NCBI GenBank assembly: GCA_018806985.1
Contig: JADANN010000065.1
Coordinates: 124,001-188,000 of the forward strand
Reading direction: 5' to 3'
Source: Angiostrongylus vasorum
Taxonomy: Eukaryota > Nematoda > Chromadorea > Rhabditida > Metastrongylidae
Length of the DNA stretch: 64,000 nt
A program made the translations under genes and the position numbers. Below, one piece after another: positions 45,226-59,900 of the stretch (its first letter is position 1; each line of letters starts with the position of its first letter). Under the pieces are notes generated by a model. That model did no database searches and had not been told where the DNA came from. It saw only the letters and a program-made list of their open reading frames with translations.

Positions 45226-46565
45226 TTTTTATTGTTCTTTCATGTCCTATAAGGGGGATCGTATGTGGTTTGCATGGTTTAGTCATTCGACACAAGAACC
45301 CGAAGCGCGGTAACGTCGAAGGATTTCATCACGCGCTCGTTGACGAAGCTAGTCTATGCGTGGTCAGTCGCTGCAAATAATAATGGGTCTAACCTTAAAT
45401 GTTGAGGGCCTGCTATATGCAGAATCTTCTGTGGAAACTGATCCACGAATTTTGACAAGTAAGTGTAAGCGGGCCATGTTTGCACCTCACTTTTAGGTTG
45501 CGAATTACCTGATCGATTTCAGCGCATCCCCCCCTTCATATGTCGCCCCACTCGTTGTTTAACTTTTCGTAACGACTTTTAAATTCCTTACGCACGATGC
45601 TAGGTTAAGAGGAACATCTCGAAGATGCTTGCCCGTCACCTCGTCATCTTCATGACGAAAAAATAAGTACAGGTTCCACACCACCATTACTAACTAACAG
45701 TTTAACAAGTTTTGGTTTCATTACTTCTCGAATATGTCGTATCGCTTTCAGCAGTATTTTTTTCCCACCAGATATTCTGATAGTTTTTTATAAAAGTGGG
45801 CCAAAACTGATGCCTACGTCGCCATTGAGATCTTGTTGTCTAAGGAAAGCTCGAAGAAAACAGGAAGTGACAATGCCCCCAATCCTGGGTTTTTGTCTGA
45901 TATAACGTATCTAGTCCAGTATTGTGGCGGAGTCGACCCAGAAGTTTCTGCAGACTGCATGTGATCCCACAAAAGTTTCTTTAGAAATGGGTTGTGCTGA
46001 CGAGGAACATGGGCCGAATTCTGATAACGAGCGCATGCCGTCAAGCGGATTGAACACCAATCCCGTCTATGTTCACAGTTGTTCACCACTGATGTGGTTG
46101 CATATGAATCTGTATATGTCAGGGCACGGTAATACCGAGTCCTACAAAAATCATTGAAAATTGGATTTTACAAAGGATCTTATCGAAAATGTCGTCTTCA
46201 AACTTCAGTTCAAACCCAATCATTTAATCAAATTCAGCGGACTCTTCACGTCCCTAATGTTGCGCCGTAAGAACCTTATTGTATTATAATATCTTGTGAA
46301 ATATTTCATTGCATTATTGCCATATTTTGCGTAATACCAGATGTTACCAGTAATATTCCTTACGGTGGTACGGTAGAGCCCTTCCAAAAAGGTGACAAAG
46401 GCTTGAGAATCATTTATTCACAGTTGCAGTAATAAAATGAATACTCATTAATCTCGCAGTTGCCTCTGACATTCGTCATTCATAGAAAGAAACCTGGGAT
46501 CTTCAACAAATTTCTTCTACAGAAACCGAGTATGGCTGAGTATACTTTGTATGTTATATATTAAC
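45226..46565. other. No gene identified
   Basis: Overlapping ORFs of 77-91 codons near 45814-46157 on both strands; no motif recognised and no splice-site support. Confidence 0.4.
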
Positions 46566-46569
46566 CACA

Positions 46570-46700
46570 ATGCTATCGAGATATTTGCAAAACTCCTGAC
46601 CGCAGGTGTCGGCGGTGAGATCCAACACGCTATTCTCCCTTTCGGGGACTAATGCGCTCACCACACACAATGTGTGGTCATTCGTTTCGCATGGACTGGA
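46570..46700 (-). repeat. SINE B copy
   Basis: Inverted SINE B from 'gagatatttgcaaaactcctgaccgcagg' to 'gtcattcgtttcgc'. Confidence 0.6.
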
Positions 46701-47635
46701 ACGGTAAATGTTACGTTTTCTCCGATTTACGGCAATTTGGAGCTGTTTAGGTGTCGAACGAGTCTTAGATAATCGAAAACGAATTCACTCGCTATCTATT
46801 CTATCAATTCTTTATTATTACCGTTATATCAGTTTGATCATAAAAGCGGTCATGTTTACATCTGTATAGAATTTAGTTCAAAAGTTTATTCTACGTTCAG
46901 CATGACCAGAAAAAAAATTGTGCACTGACGAAGTTTCCGGTGACAGTGTTTTAAACTAATCCATTTTCGATGCGGATTCAGAAGTGTCTTTGTTCGCAGG
47001 TGCTGTTAAAAGACTCTTGTTTTTTGCAGCTAAAACTTTTTTTCTAGTCATGTGATGATGCGTTCCACTGGAAAAGCTTCCAATTTTTCTACTTAGTTGC
47101 AGCTATACCAAAAATTTCGACGCGCATAAGTTTTTTTCCCGTTTAAAGGCCGACATACATCCAGAAGCTGCCTACATCGACCGTTCGTAGCGGTTTCACA
47201 TTCATTAAAGCTTGAAGGAAAGGAGACGTGGCTGTGCTGGTGGCTAGTAGACGACCGTGCCTTTCTACAATCCCAGACTGTTCCTCAATCAAACATCCCC
47301 TCAGCAAGAACCTATCATCCGCTCCCTTGTCTGTCATCTCTCTTTTCAAAGAACGACAACCATGTCGACCGCTGCTATCCATTTATCATTTGTCAGATGA
47401 GAACAAACGAGTTGTAAATCTAACCTAATGTACAACAGTAATATGCACTAGGAAATGCTTAATTAACTGCTAAAAGTAGTCGATAATTTTTCTATAAACC
47501 CTTTCATTTGTGTGCAGTAAAACTTGCCAAAGAGGGTATAGAAAAGCCAATTAAAATCAAGGAATTAGCAGGTGCTCGTACTGCTTCGGAAAATAACAGT
47601 ATAATAGTAAAGGCAATTCCTTGGATATTTGGTTA
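46701..47635. other. No gene identified
   Basis: A 79-codon minus ORF (47143-47382) has fairly even composition but no recognisable domain. The remainder is AT-rich. Confidence 0.35.
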
Positions 47636-47639
47636 CTTA

Positions 47640-47800
47640 GAGAGCCCGTCCACACCGCTTCCTGATGGAAACGCTTGACTCCTTCTCAACTTGGGAAATC
47701 CTGTCAGGGTGTCAAATCACCTCGCCGTACGCTGCAGCCCCATACCCAGGAATACCTCTTAGACACGATGAAGCGTAAACCGTTGGAAAGTCACGCCATT
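47640..47800 (-). repeat. Family C fragment (RTE-2 5' leader)
   Basis: 'cttcctgatggaaacgc..gactccttctcaacttggga' and 'cccagga.tacctctta.acacgatgaagcg.aaaccgttgg' match 32600-32735. Confidence 0.65.
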
Positions 47801-47873
47801 TACAACATCAAAATAACTGGTTTTCAGTGAGATTCAGTTGACTACTATGTCCAGAAAAGTGCTGAAAAGAGTT

Positions 47874-47995
47874 AGAACTAGCTGAGAGACAGGCGAGACG
47901 AAGGACCGGTATGGTGTGATGGTGAACGCGTTAGCTCCGTAAAGGGCAACAAGGCGTTCGTTCCCCACCGCAGACACCTGGATGCAAAATACATC
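47874..47995 (+). repeat. SINE B copy
   Basis: 'aactagctgagagacaggcgagacgaagg', tRNA-like head, 'ggcgttcgttccccaccgcagacacctg'. Tail missing. Confidence 0.65.
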
Positions 47996-48418
47996 ACCAT
48001 CAGTGAAGTCATACGATATGTTTGCTGAAATTCGGAAACCCCAATTAATTTGTAGGAGCGGAAGAACAGTCCTGAAATGTAGTAGCGATAACCCTGTTCA
48101 CAGTCAAGAGGTGGCTGTTCACTTCATTATCACTACTCTCTGAGCCGCGAAATTATCTTGATGAAAGAGGAGCTTTATGCACATTCTTAGGTGCTTAGAA
48201 CATGCTCCTGAGTCCCTTGCTCAGAAAATGATCGATTTTGGATGGGCTGCCCATTAATTGATTATAAATCGGAAAAAATCGCCGGTCACTGTCAAAATAA
48301 GAAACGGTGTCTGAAGAATTTATTTCATATTTCTAGTGAATAGCATGAATAGCATTAAACACATTTGAGCAAGCATCACAAATTCGTAGTGGACGTGGAA
48401 CAACTCTATGGAAAACGA

Positions 48419-48420
<2 letters not shown>
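47996..48420. other. No feature seen
   Basis: Intergenic, downstream of the FAM20 gene; nothing recognised. Confidence 0.4.

Positions 48421-48496
<76 letters not shown>
48421..48496. repeat. (AT)n microsatellite
   Basis: Nearly pure AT dinucleotides with three 'ac' interruptions. The Tyr/Ile-repeat ORFs across it are artefacts. Confidence 0.9.
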
Positions 48497-49000
48497 TCGC
48501 TAACGGATAAGCGTCTACAAACCAGGCTTGAAAACAACAGCAACTCGTGATGAGGCTCCACATGAGAAATGTAACAAAACAATAGTAGTGATTGGGTGTG
48601 TATAGATGTGCGAAGAAAGGCCGCTTTCAAAGAACTTTTCACACATTGTATTACTTAATTAACAATGAGTTACTCATATAGAGAACGACACTAACCTATT
48701 TGATGAGAAAATCCTAAACACACATTGGTATAACATACCCGATCCCTGAAGATTAATTTTTTTTTACCCAGAACATAAGCGTTTATCAACAACTTAGTCG
48801 CAGTTGCATAGGAGAAATATAATTACTAAATTCATGGTTCATAAAAGAAAGCCATGAAGCCATGATGATCATCATCAAATCATAGCTCGCAATCACAAAA
48901 CAGAAGAAAAAAGGCCCGTTGCAAAAGTATTCGCCAACCCTATACCGCACACGGTACTTAATCGTCACAGATTCCGCTGTTCGTCGACAGTTCTGTCTCG
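48497..49000. other. 3' flank of the FAM20 gene
   Basis: Contains the presumed 3' untranslated region of the minus-strand FAM20 gene below its stop at 49001-49003. No further feature. Confidence 0.4.
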
Positions 49001-52000
49001 TTATGTATGCTTTTCGTCTTTCTTATCACCTGTATCCTCCTCACTTCTTTCGTCTTCCTCCATATTCTCATCGGGAATGTTTGCGTTATGATATTCCGTA
49101 ATCACCACTCCATCGAATGGTTTTTGCCGAAAGCATTCCAGTAAGAACGCCATTACTGAAATTATTTCCAATCATATGACATTAAACAGTGCTGCCATAC
49201 CGTTATTGTTATTGTCATACAAATAGAACGGCTCCTAATAATTTAACAAAGTAAAAAGTTCATTACCAATATTACCGGCTTCCCATAACCATCTACTGCT
49301 GTTCTATTTTTGACTTCATTGTCAATAGCTGTCTACTTTCCTGTAAACGAACTTTTTGTTCCACGTATTTGATTCATGTAGGGGATCCTTAGTAGGTGAG
49401 AGATTGTGTGCTCTCATAGGATTGCAAGTAGGATGTGAGACACTAAAATATAGGCAGCTCCTACGTGTCCTAGGTCCCATGTAGATTCGGGATATGGACC
49501 TAATAGTTCTTCTGAACCAGATTGACTGGCAACTTTTTTGCACGCTTAATCACATCTACTCATTATTTAGTGAGTGAGCGAATGGAGTTCACTGTACATG
49601 TTATCCTCGTCGGTTCACTCCTAAAGATCGAAATAAGAAGTACATGAAAGGAACTGTAGAAGGTTACAGTTGCCTTCGATACTCAGCTTTAATCACAGAA
49701 GTCGTCAACATATGTTTGATCAGCCTGTCGCAAAATTATCAGTGGAAAATAAAGTAATACAAGTGCTAAAAAGTGTTCTCATGTCCCTCCAATAAGGAGG
49801 GATTCGATGGATAATTCATCAGAACCGAGACAAGGAAAACGAGTGCAGAGTTCAGTGTTTGCTTGCTAAGCCATTCCACGATTGACTGCATTGCAAATGG
49901 TGTCGGTAAAAACTGCATGGGTAAAACATTTTGGGACATTACTTCTCGTTTGCAGTATCACAGTACCTTCGCCGTATTGGTTTTTTTTTCCTCATACAGC
50001 GCATGAAGGATACGTATGCCTATTACCTTGAGTGACAGATGCGGTTCATATTTTATTAAGCGACCTTAGAAGAAAAAACGAAAGGATATTACTAGTCATC
50101 ATTATTTTATTTTTTATTTAAGACGTCTCCTGGTTGTGCAAATAATCCCACCAAATTAGTGAAAACCAAGTCAAGAGTGCTACTCACGTTTTCCTAACCT
50201 TCTCTCAATGGCAACATAGTGCTTATATGCCAGGATTGGGGCTACCGGATCCTTGGACAGAGACCTGAATATGCGATAGATGGATTACGTCCACTTGACA
50301 TGTTGCTGTCGCAGCTATGCGAATTGCAGAAAAATGTCATAATTGAAAAGAAGAAAGTGTCTTAGTGTTATAAAAACACGTCTAAAAATAAACCGTTCTA
50401 CAAAACAATCATAAAAAATGTCGATTTCATATGTACAGTTCTCATAAATGGCTAATTAGGCACTCGTTTTACAGCTATTTTCCCTCTTTACTTAAAAATT
50501 ATTGTTACTTTCGACAACATTAATATACTAATGCTGTAAATTATTTCATTGATAAGTTAAGGCAAGGTTGTTGACAGACATTTATCTGGCCAACATTTCG
50601 ATGTCTTCGTCTTTCTCGGAACCGATGATCCAAACCGATAGCCCACAGTCGCTCGCCCTCTCGATGTGGATGATGAGTCGTTGAGGTCGTAACGATTCCA
50701 ATCTTCTTCATAGCAGCACCGCTCCAATCAAATATCCACAATCAGATATCTTTCGAATATTTGCTAACAAACTCATGTTAGCTTATCAATGAAATACGGC
50801 ACATCGGTTATTCACAAAGAGGTGAAATGAAGGCAGTTTTACATTGGTTTATTGTTACTACTTCTGTTAATATTACAACAGAAAAGGCGTCGAACTCAGC
50901 CCGATGTTAACTTTTTAATGTTTGAAATTTCTGCTGAACCAGTTTTACTACTTTACTTACAAGTTAGTTCACTATTAATAAAAGACGAAAAAAATTACTG
51001 AGAAACGGAAGTGACACAGAACTGCTACGGTTATAGAACTACGATTTCATTTCCCAATTCCAAACACTACCTTTACACTTTTTTTTGACATCTCCGTACT
51101 TTACCACCGAGGTTAAGTGACGGTCGGTTTGAAAATTCTAAACACTGTAAAAAACGTTGAAAACCCACGCATGAAGTGCTTTCGTGAGCGATTGAGGTTT
51201 CGCGTAGAATCGAAGAAGAGTGGTAAGAGTTGACGGGCGAATAACACAACATTGTCGTAACGGTAGAATTATATCATCGTCATCAATGTCCGATCGACCA
51301 AAACTGAAAGAGGATGGCACGTAATAAACGGTGAGTTTTTTGAGAACCTGTTGACCGTGTGATTGCACTTTAGATTTCCATGTTTCTGGATTTGTTACTG
51401 GAGCGTTTCACATAGTAAATTGCCTATCAATATACCCTTCCAGACTATGAAGAAGACGATACTGCCGAAGAGCAAGCTTTAAAGGAATGAAGAATAAAGT
51501 AAAACCTCGTGTAAGAATATCGGGAACTATTTGATCAATGCCGAGGTTAATAGAAAGTCAGTCTTGGGAATTACTGAAAGAAATATTAAGAGAAAAAAGA
51601 GCGAACGCAGATGACCGGGAACTTCATTTCCATACAAATACCACTTCCACACCCTCTATCAACAGCTAGAAGGAAATTCACTTCCGAGTCATTTTCAGTC
51701 TAGTAAATCGTCATCTATTTGTTTTATCTATTCACTACACTAAACTAATCAGACGACTCATCCAAATCTCTAAATAGTTGTCAGAAAAACGTGTGTCCAA
51801 AACTGAACCACGTTCATTCTAAAGCTGTTTTCAATTCCTTGTTCTGGTTGAAATTTATTCTCATTTCTTGACTTTTACTTAATGAGTTTAGTTGCCCTCT
51901 GGCTTAAAAAGAAAAGACTATATAATTCATTCATCAAAAAATATAGAGATCTTCCTCACTCGAATAAAATGATGAAATGTCAACAAAAAGATACAGTAGT

Positions 52001-55000
52001 TCTTGGTCTACTCTCAACCCACAGCATTTGCTGTTTAACAACCTCGCGATTGCTTAACAAGAAAACGCCACAGCATTTGATTAAAAACTAATGAACACTT
52101 CTAGTTATTCTCAAACAAAGTTTTAGAACAAAACTCCTTACAAGACATTGCACGTGACTTAAATTCAGCCAAAGATTTACCTGGAGAAGGACTGCATGCT
52201 TTCTGTTGACCAATACGGGCCACAGCCTTGGAAGCTCCCGATTCATTCCGTTGATTGCCGGACATATTTCTCCATCGTGATCGTTTCACCAGGATTTATA
52301 AATCAGTGATGTGGATCAAACCAGCTGTAGACCACTAAACGGTCAGTATGACTTTCTTTTGTTCTAATTTCGGCTTTGGGAAGTGCAGTGAAGATTGATC
52401 ACGGTTCACTCACTAAATCGATCGTCGCAGTTCGTCATAGAGGATCCACTTCTGTAGTATGGCACAATACAGTCGAGATATAGTCGTTATTGCTGCGCCG
52501 AAGAAACGTCGACAACAGCTCAAAACGGCGACCTCTTGGATTGCTGTCCAATTCAAGAGGGGTTTATTTTTCGAGCTTTTACGACGTTTTAAACTTCTCA
52601 AAGTGATTCGGAAGAATTGAGATGCTTATAGTGACATCTCTTGCAACTTTGCAAACACTTCTGAGTGCATTTGTTCCCATCAAAGTCTCCAGTTATCGTC
52701 GTCTTTAGCAGATGAACATCTGTTTCCTTACTGATCCTCAAGATCGAATGCTTCACGGCGAAATTTTCAAACCAACATTGCCTTGTGCGTTCGTTAAGCC
52801 TACTTCGGTCCCCTACCTCACTAATGCGAAACAAAACCGAGAACGAAACTGCCTTAAACGACGTCATCGCCCCCAGAGGTTCAGAATTCTAGGCAACTCG
52901 TATATAAAAAATCCACTCCTTATTGGTAAAAATGCAGTGATCCTAATGGTTTTCAACATGTGTTTAAATTGTTGAGCTTACAAGAGTTTGATAATAATGC
53001 TTGCTTGTTTGGTTAGCGTTTCCACGCCTTCGTCTAGAGCCGATGATCCGGGTCGTCTATTGGTTTTCACTCCGACAAATAAAGCTTATTCTGAGCTGAG
53101 ATGTGCCATTTTGAAAATACATCTTGAAATCGGGCCTAAATTTCCGGAAAACTTAATGCAACATCTATGTGGGTAAGGCTTCCTTCCTTTACTTCAGAAA
53201 CTCCAACTGTGCAGAGAAAAAGAAGGTTCTTAATTCATTATGAAAAAATGCACGCCTTTAATCTATTACCTTAAGGATGGGCAAAAAACCATTTGCTCTT
53301 CAAAAATAAAGAAAAAACAAAGAAATAAAAGGGCAATATGCAGGCGAGCTGTATCACTTTATCAAATTAACAACAAGATCTTCATCTAATTTGTGATTAA
53401 CTTCTTCCCGTCGTGTTAGCCCGATTTTTCCAATGACGTACCCAACGCTACTCATTTGCAATATAGCACCTCATAAAATTTTTCTCGTTATCAGGTTTTT
53501 TTCCGTGGATACACAGATGTATTAAATGAAGGATAAAGCTCTAGGCGTTGATCAATCCCTGAGGGATGTGCCATGCATTCAACTTCACTGAGCATAGTTT
53601 GGAGGTGATTGAAGGCATATCTGGCCTTTACAGTGACGTGGCCTACCGACCTATCAAGTCAGTGCTGCTATCCTCCCATACAAGTTCGGTACCAATTTGC
53701 CGACTCCGGAGAGATGGAAGGCTTGGTGGGCCGTGGGCGCGGGGATCAATACCACGTGTGTGTTGCCGGGCGCCTTCGACTAATGCGCTACATGCGCCCT
53801 ACAGATGTATTTGATATGATGTGTAGAACTTTCTTCTACAGTAATACTAGAGTATAAATCTACGATGACAACCGATGGACGAGAGCCGTTAGTGACTGGA
53901 TTCCTCGGGATGTTAGATGCACTGCACGAAGACCACCGGCCCGATGGTCAGGCTTCTTTACGAAACGCCTAGAATAAAGATATGATGCTCAACGAGCCCC
54001 TAGAGCGAGCAGAGCCCACTGGGCTACTCTTGCATGCGACAGGGAAAAATGGAAGATTTACTGGCGCCCGCTCGAGTCACCCGACAATCAACGGGACTGA
54101 AGGTGATACCACAGGTGAATACTTGAGTGGAGAAATGAGATAAAATGACCAAAGTACAAAATATTCCAAGATTCCAAGGAACCACCAATGGCTTAACCAG
54201 CAAATCTCCGACAAATGGAGATTATGCTGGGGCGCGCACAACCAGTGAGGACGGCCCATTCAACTATCAAGTTCAAGTAAGTGAAGTACAAAATAAAATA
54301 TTGCAGAGGTAGTAGAAAAACATTTCATAATGAATTCAACAAGTTGACGTATAATGTTTGAGTCTATTATTGCGAGTTTAAGTTTTATTATTTAAGCAAT
54401 TTAACGAGTTTGATGTAGTGCAAGAACTCACGCACGGCCATTGTCCAAATGGATTGCGTAAGACGGTAAGTTCTCAAACACAACAAAAGACTCAAAATGG
54501 TGCCGATCTTGATTTCCTAAAGTTAGAAAAGAATGAAGCCCTCCATAGACAACGAAGTTTTTTTCGTTTTTGAGATTTGTAAAGTATTTTAAAGGCGCTA
54601 TGACTGATTTCTAAACAGAATCCCATGAGTAGGAATGTAGAAGCTAGCACGAGAAAAGAAGCTAAAAAACAGCAACTGTAATGAATCATGGGAGAGAGCA
54701 TATATGGTGCACATAACATACCAAAGCAATCAGGCATCAATGGGAATTTTCACAACTGATTAGGCTTAATGTAGTTATGATCCCACCTATGAGATAGTCA
54801 AGCACGTGAAGATCGACGAGGTCAAGCAGTTTTCGACCATGAGCGTACTGTCTCTTCACTTTCACCTTATTCGTGCAATAGTTCATATCAGATTGCCATT
54901 CAGCGACCTGATTCTTCTTCGAATACGTTCTGAAACGAAGGAAACTAAGACTTTATGCTCCAGAGTAGCTTCTCTATGTAAATGAACAATTTCAGTAGCA

Positions 55001-55144
55001 GAATACAGAATAGTCGAAGTTTTAATGTCTACTATGCACTTTCTAGTTATTAGCGTCTTCGTTGGTTTTGAAGGTTGAAAAGTCGTAAGAACAATTCATT
55101 GGCTCACCTGCTACCTAATTCTATATACGGTGGTTCACCGCAGT

Positions 55145-55205
<61 letters not shown>

Positions 55206-56877
55206 GTACATATATATATGTATATATATATATACAACTTCCGTAGGCTTTTTTTTCGCAGAACTTCTACTGTTACATCAGAAACCACTCATAAACTTCG
55301 TCGGTTAAGCTTTTTTTCACCAACCCCAGGGTCAAATATTGGGAGCTTGAAGTTCGATCAAAGCCGATATTTTCTGAATAATACTGGAAAATGCGATTTA
55401 AAAAAAAGAACGAACCGCCGATATGGGCTACGATTGTGCTTTCGCGGAACGACCGCCTCATCTGGGAGAAAAACCTGCACAGATCCTTCTTTCAAATCTG
55501 GTAATCCACAAATTGCGTGGGTTGTATCACAGTAATAATCACATCGTGAAACAAAACAACGATTTTTGGCTGAAAACAACGATTAAGTACTTATAAAAAA
55601 TCAAGAAAGCATTGATATTACGGCGAAAAATGAGAAACCAGTACACACTATTTAAGGAATTTTAAAAAAAATATGCATAAGGGTCACTGGAAACAGAGTT
55701 TGCTCTTGTTTAGATGCATAAAGCGCAAACCGTCCGTGTTGATGAACATCTAAAGTATATGCTATGCATTCGGACCCATTCGTAGCATCGTACAAGTGAC
55801 TAAATGCATACTAGACTTATGCAATCATAGCGGAGGCCCAATGAATGTAGATGGTATTTTCAAGCTCCCAGTCTACTCTGGTATCAGTTACCCGACATCG
55901 GAAGAACCGACCCAACTCCCATATGTGCATTGGATGACGTCTCTAGCCATTATTGTACACTTGCTCCTTAAGTAATATTTTTAGAAACTAACGAACTATA
56001 AGGGGCGCGTGTGGCGCAGTGGTCGGAGGCGCCCTGCAACACACACGCGGAATCGACCCCGCGCCCATGGCCCACGAAGCCTTCCACCCTTCTGTGATCA
56101 GCAAATTGGTACCAGACTTGTACGGGAGGATAGCAGCACTGGCTCGTTAAATCGGTAGGTCACTGCGAGTCATCGTAAAGGCCAGATGTGCATTCAATTA
56201 CCTCCAAACGATGCTTAATGAAGTCAAATGTATGGCGCATTCCTCAGGGATTGATCTACGCTGAGAGCTTTATCGTTTATCCTTTTATAACGAACTATAC
56301 TTGCCAGGTGATATGAAGAACGTTTTCTTGAGTTTCTTCTCGGCTTTCTCATACAATTCGGATGTCAAATTTACGATACGCCCCACAGTTGGTACAGCAC
56401 GTCGAAATCCTAGAACCCTGAAGAAAACAAAGATGATAGATAGGATGAACAACAGATCAAAATGAACGAGTACTGGGCATCGCTTTTATCTAGATGTCTT
56501 TCTTCATACTGCGGTTATTTTAATTAGTTTTAAATCATCATCTAATATTTTGATTCTCTTCTTTCACAAAACACTGCAAATAAAAACATTGCAGAAGTTT
56601 GTTTAAAAAGGGAACAATAAAACTAAAGAAGAGAATCAACGAACCGTTGAATAGTCGCATTTCAAGCGGAAGAGTTTTATTCCACTAGACGTCACTAATG
56701 GTAGGGTAAAAAAAGATATACGTTAATACATGGACGCATTGGATTCGTAACCGATTACGCTTACTTCTTGTATTTGTTCACTACATCCAGATTATAGATG
56801 AGGTGATCTTATCCACAGAACTTTGCCAGCAGCATCAACGCCTATTTAGAGAAAACAATTAACTGTTAACCTAAGCT

Positions 56878-56926
<49 letters not shown>

Positions 56927-59900
56927 GTGGTATTTTATCGCTACAGTTGTGAAATTTCAGACTATTTGAATAGGATCACGATAATCAAGTCAGCTTTATT
57001 CCTACTCGCATATGGATCCAAGGGCCTAAAATGTCGTTGATTTTTTGTTTTATTGATCGCAACAATTACTTCTGCAGTAGGATTTGCTGCCGTATTGCAG
57101 AGATCGTTTTTATAAACTGGCTCATTTAAATCCAGCTCATAATGAGCCATAGCTGTTGTGATGAATACCTAGTAACACATTAGCGCTCTTTTTCTCGGCA
57201 TTCCACGAACAACGAGCATTTGCAGTGCTAATAAGGAGAGAATACGGCAGATCTTTAAGCAGCAGTCGAACTCAATCAAACGCGAACCCGATCACCTCCA
57301 TTGCTGACAGCTGCACGAAATACAATGAATCGGGTACAATAAGCGCTGGGACTCGCACGACATCTGAGGACGCATTTAATTGAGCAAAATTCACTAAAAT
57401 GCAACGCACATTGTATTGGTGGTCATTATATTCCCACGACCGACTTTCTCTTAACTTCGGCATTCTTCATTGTTCATTGTTGACGTGTTTTATTCTTGAG
57501 CAGACAAAAGGTTTTCAACAACAAGATTTATTCAATACAAAACTGGCTGACGTTTAGACGCTTTCGCCTTCTTCGGACCCTTAAAAGGTCAAATAAACAC
57601 GCAATATACGCAGTCAAACACATTCACAAGTCGAGCGGAAAAACTAAGCGCATAAATTTTATTCGCATAGTAATCACCTTCTTTTTAAAAAATCACCGTT
57701 TTGTTCTTTCCAAGTCTGACAGTTATTGTTGAAGATCAGCCGCACAGGGTATTACATAGTCAACGAATGTGCCTAGGTCACATAAAAACATCACCCTGAG
57801 GTAGGAGTGTCTTCAGATCACACGTGACCTTGCACCATACCTTAGGCCGATTTTTTGACTTGAGCCAAGCACATTCCCTCGCATACGTACTCTGTGCAGC
57901 TGTTCTCCACCAAATAAATGGGAAACTTACAAAGAACAAAACGGTGGGTGTTCAAAAGAAGCTGTTTACTATGCGAATAGAAATTTATGTTGTGTTTTAT
58001 CAGCTGAGGTTATGAAAGTATTTGCCGGAATAGACTATGTGTCAATTTAACCATTTTAGGCTATGAAATTAAGAAACCACCGAAACGAGAGCCAGTACTG
58101 AGTAAATTTTGTTATTAACAACACCGTGTCTGCTCAAGAATAAAACGCCGACTTATTTGATCAGTAAAATGAAAACTACGCCCCTAATTTCTGTTTTGAT
58201 CCTATTCATATTTTTACACGTGGCGATGGGATGGTGGAATGCTTAGTGATGTAGTCTATCAGGAAGCAAGGCGCTAGTTGGACCTCCCAACACGCTCCTC
58301 TATACGTGGAAACACCTTAGCTTGCTATCTTCAAGATTTCAAGGAGAATCGGCCAATCAGCATTCCATGACATTCATAAAAAAGACGAAATCCTCAATCA
58401 GCAGCCGAAACAAGACGTGAAATGTCCGATGACATTTGCGGACGATGAATACAAGAAAAACGAATCAAATTCAGGAAGTGCTAGTAGGATCCGCATAGTA
58501 GATTTGATGATGTGTCATGTAAATGTAAATGTAGTGTAAAAGTTCTTCATATAGAACCACCATTTGCGCTCTCTCTGTTAGCGTGTCAACCGAAGAGTAG
58601 CATAAGTACTGGTTGAAATTTGTATAATTTGATTTCAGACACTTTTACAAGCTAGTATTAGACGGGCCTACTGCACGCACCTGTCCAGATGAAAAGTGGC
58701 AATCTCGGCATTATGTCTTTCGAAATCACTGAAGTAGAAATGATTCGGATCCGTCTCATAATCTCGACCGAACCTCAAACCATCTACATTTTCCGCCAAC
58801 ATTTTGTGTAATAGTATGTTCTAAGCACTTTACCCATGTAAGCCTGAACACCAATTTGAAAACGTCGAGCTAACCTCATTGGCTTGAACACAGCTTGCTT
58901 GTCATTTTCGAACGTGAACACCAGCTTTGCCTAAAACATTGGATTATTAAGCAAAAAAAATCTCATCCAAGTAGTTTGTCATAAAGAAAGAGATTTTGTG
59001 GTGTCGAACTAAGATGTCTAGATGAAGCCCATCCCATATCGACAGAATCACCAAAGCCACTGTAATGTTCGACAATTCTATTCGAAAGCCCAGCTAAGGG
59101 TAAATTAGCAACGCGGTGACAAATCTCCTGTATATCTGTAAAGGCCGACGAGTGCTTGAGATGATAAGGTGAATGAGGGAATTCCGTAGCACTGTGAATT
59201 GAAGGCTCCAGGAAGGAAAACAACCGCTCAAGCATTTCAGCGGTACAGATGCCCAGACGACCCATTAAGACATGTCTTACAAGGATCCATGTATTACTCA
59301 CTTGGATGCTTGAATGACCCGTCTTCACTGATTGTACGGGCCTCAGAATTATTTTCATTTCTTCGAAGCTTTCTGGTTTAGTCATTGCGCTTCCCTGGAA
59401 TTCCGAAGTCAGCCTAGCTAAAGTCTGTCCTAGGTTGCTACCACCACAGGCAGTCGCCGCTCACGTGGACCAGAGAGAGATTTGACACCATGCGATTAGT
59501 TTGACGCCAAGACGGCTGTGGATCCTGGTATTGGTTTACACTTTACTGGGCTTCCTGATATAAATGCAGCACTCCTTCTCAGCTCGGAAGGCCTTGTTGG
59601 GGGGATGAATTTCCACACTGTACATCCCGGCCCGACACTCAGGAACACCTCCCAGATAGCACGAATCCAAGTATTTAACACTTTAGGTTGGAATTTCCCC
59701 CTAAGAGATTCCCCCTCACTAATTTCTTTATTATCAAGTACTCCATTACCTACATATCGATTTGTTTAAAATTTGTTACGCATTGTGCACTTTGTGAGAC
59801 GAGAGATGTTGCTTGCACATAAATTGTTTCAACTTGGTCTACCAAGAAAATCTCATTATTTTCAAAAAAGTGAAATCTTCTGTCGCCATTTCTCCATATC

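Noticed and set aside
47143..47382. 79-codon minus ORF with even composition
   Set aside because: No recognisable domain, no supporting splice sites or neighbours.
48333..48642. ORFs with Tyr-Ile repeats on both strands (also at 55075-55310)
   Set aside because: Translations of (AT)n microsatellites.
50541..50741. Minus-strand ORF first considered as the last FAM20 exon
   Set aside because: The exons at 50188-50264 and 49001-49155 fit the family and the phases exactly; this ORF matches nothing.
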